A DNA stretch of 7,329 bases from an uncultured Collinsella sp. Lineage in GTDB: Bacteria; Actinomycetota; Coriobacteriia; Coriobacteriales; Coriobacteriaceae. Positions 6,785 through 7,329 of the stretch are shown here, piece after piece (position 1 is the first letter of the stretch; the number at the start of each line of letters is the position of its first letter). The stretch spans positions 1-7,329 of the forward strand of contig CAAETU010000039.1 in the NCBI GenBank assembly GCA_900759045.1, given 5' to 3'. The position numbers were made by a program, and so were the translations under genes. Under the pieces are notes generated by a model, which was given only the letters and a program-made list of their open reading frames with translations, did no database searches and was not told the origin of the DNA.

Positions 6785-7030
6785 ATGGCTACTGATCCTG
6801 AGCTCACGCTGTACGTTATGACCGGCTGCCCGTATTGCATAAAAGTCAAGCGCTTCCTGGCCGATAACGGCGTGACCATTCCCGAGCGCAATATCTCGAC
6901 CGATACCGGAGCCGAGCAGACGCTCATCGCCGTCGGCGGAAAACGCCAGGTTCCCTGCCTGTTCATCGACGGCAAGCCACTCTACGAGTCGAGCGATATC
7001 ATCGCGTGGGCACAGAAGAACCTGCTCTAG
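6785..7030 (+). CDS. Glutaredoxin (CPYC dithiol type)
   Basis: This is an 81-residue thioredoxin-fold redox protein. The active site CPYC is at C15-C18 (TGCPYCIKVKRFL); the cis-proline loop is at QVPCLFIDG, and a C-terminal ESSDIIAWAQKNL helix follows, all standard for short glutaredoxins. It would reduce protein disulfides or glutathione-type mixed disulfides in the cytoplasm. NrdH-redoxins, the other small proteins of this fold in Actinobacteria, usually have C-x-Q-C and a WSGFRP-like motif, both absent here. The extra cysteine within VPCLF is unusual but tolerated. The ATG at 6785 follows GGAG with a rather short 4-nt gap; the open frame extends to 6746, but the upstream residues do not fit the family. 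It lies 51 nt after the regulator gene, suggesting an operon, and a strong stem-loop follows 44 nt downstream. The thiol partner is unknown, because many Coriobacteriia are not known to make glutathione. Confidence 0.92.
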   Translation: MATDPELTLYVMTGCPYCIKVKRFLADNGVTIPERNISTDTGAEQTLIAVGGKRQVPCLFIDGKPLYESSDIIAWAQKNLL

Positions 7031-7074
7031 CGTTCTATTGCGGTCGGCTGGCCCCAACCCATACGACTCAAACA

Positions 7075-7136
7075 TGTACACCAGCATCCAAAATCGACAT
7101 TTTTCGACATCTTTGGATGCTGGTGTACAGTTTTTT
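7075..7136 (+). terminator. 18-bp perfect stem-loop with T6 tract, probable terminator of the glutaredoxin transcript
   Basis: Arms at 7075-7092 and 7112-7129 (TGTACACCAGCATCCAAA and its exact complement) enclose a 19-nt loop. The loop contains the 7-mer TCGACAT twice, separated by TTT. After the stem comes G and then six T (7131-7136). With one bulged A at 7074, AAAC (7070-7073) can pair with GTTT, lengthening the stem to about 22 bp. Position after the glutaredoxin stop and the T tract support rho-independent termination on the plus strand. The stem is longer and the loop larger and more ordered than usual, so it may instead be a dispersed palindromic repeat that also terminates. The right IS boundary is 8 bp beyond the T tract. 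Confidence 0.6.
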
Positions 7137-7144
7137 GCAGGGGT

Positions 7145-7329
7145 AGTCATTGGGTGTTCCTATAGTTTTGTCAACCGTCGGGGCTACTCCCGGTAGGGCA
7201 CCCGGTCGCGCATCACGGCGTATATCGCCCTGAGCCGCTTCCTCGCGACGGCCTTGAGCGCCCGCCCGTGCCCCATGCCCCGTGCCCTGCAGGCCCGGTA
7301 GTACTCGCCGTAGCGCCCCGAGGACCTCA
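7145..7329 (-). mobile_element. Right end of an IS110-family insertion sequence (right-hand copy, inverted, truncated by window edge)
   Basis: This is the exact mirror of the left-hand IS end apart from one base (7234). The element points into the window, so its transposase reads leftward and the non-coding end faces the glutaredoxin terminator. The junction is again next to the CT dinucleotide (7145-7146 read on the minus strand). The bases beyond the core differ from the left side, as expected for two independent insertions. The body of the element is beyond the window. Confidence 0.8.
7184..7327 (-). CDS. IS110-family transposase, C-terminal 47 residues (5' part outside window)
   Basis: This is the same tail as the left-hand copy, with the stop at 7184-7186 (complement of CTA). 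The one base difference changes Ile to Leu in the ARKR-I/L-RAIY segment, a conservative change that leaves the frame open. This shows two distinct IS copies, both apparently under coding constraint at this end. Confidence 0.75.
   Translation of the reverse strand, partial: RSSGRYGEYYRACRARGMGHGRALKAVARKRLRAIYAVMRDRVPYRE

Noticed and set aside
1..7329. Composite transposon carrying a resistance or defence cargo
   Set aside because: IS110 elements do not usually mobilise flanked DNA in this way. The inner genes are housekeeping or regulatory and host-like in codon use, and no target duplication can be tested from the window.
1..7329. Palindromic assembly or amplification artefact producing the inverted ends
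   Set aside because: The two ends differ at one base with a conservative coding effect and join different host sequence at the same IS boundary, which fits two real IS copies better.

Overview
The window looks like ordinary chromosome from a high-GC Gram-positive anaerobe, most likely a Coriobacteriia member such as Collinsella or a relative. This is inferred from GC-rich coding with Arg codon cgc favoured, AGAAAGGA-type ribosome binding sites, and the gene set: a solute-binding-domain hybrid kinase, a Nim-like flavoprotein and an XRE/Zn-ribbon/TipAS regulator. No rRNA or tRNA gene or CRISPR array was found, so the taxonomy is a guess.

Layout. Both edges carry the same 185-bp end of an insertion sequence in opposite orientation (1-185 and 7145-7329, one mismatch). 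Each copy encodes the last 47 residues of an IS110-family (DEDD/serine) transposase, reading inward. Between them lie six complete genes in three two-gene blocks. Block 1 (+) is a large membrane hybrid histidine kinase (278-3082) and a Nim-like FMN split-barrel protein (3125-3604). Block 2 (-) is trmO (5764-5027) followed by a MalY/PatB-type PLP C-S lyase (4914-3700). Block 3 (+) is an XRE-Zn ribbon-TipAS regulator (5906-6733) and a CPYC glutaredoxin (6785-7030). Blocks 1 and 2 converge on a hairpin at 3653-3684. Blocks 2 and 3 diverge from a 141-bp control region holding a palindrome and a promoter candidate. An 18-bp perfect stem-loop with a T6 tract (7075-7136) ends block 3, and the right IS lies 8 bp beyond it. 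No gene-free stretch exceeds 300 bases.

How the parts may work together. The kinase senses a small extracellular ligand through two periplasmic-type binding domains, but it has no HPt or output regulator in the window, so its partner must be elsewhere. The Nim-like flavoprotein, the TipAS drug-sensor-type regulator and the glutaredoxin share a loose drug/redox theme; this is inference only. TrmO modifies tRNA and the PLP enzyme acts on sulfur amino acids. Nothing visible makes the six genes one pathway.

The most notable points are (1) the inverted IS110 ends, which could allow inversion of about 7 kb and which lead back to full elements whose bridge RNA would lie outside the window; (2) the XRE-Zn ribbon-TipAS architecture without the thiopeptide-capturing cysteine; (3) the long perfect stem-loop beside the right IS; and (4) a probable leaderless start for trmO. 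I see no convincing evidence of a wholly new system.
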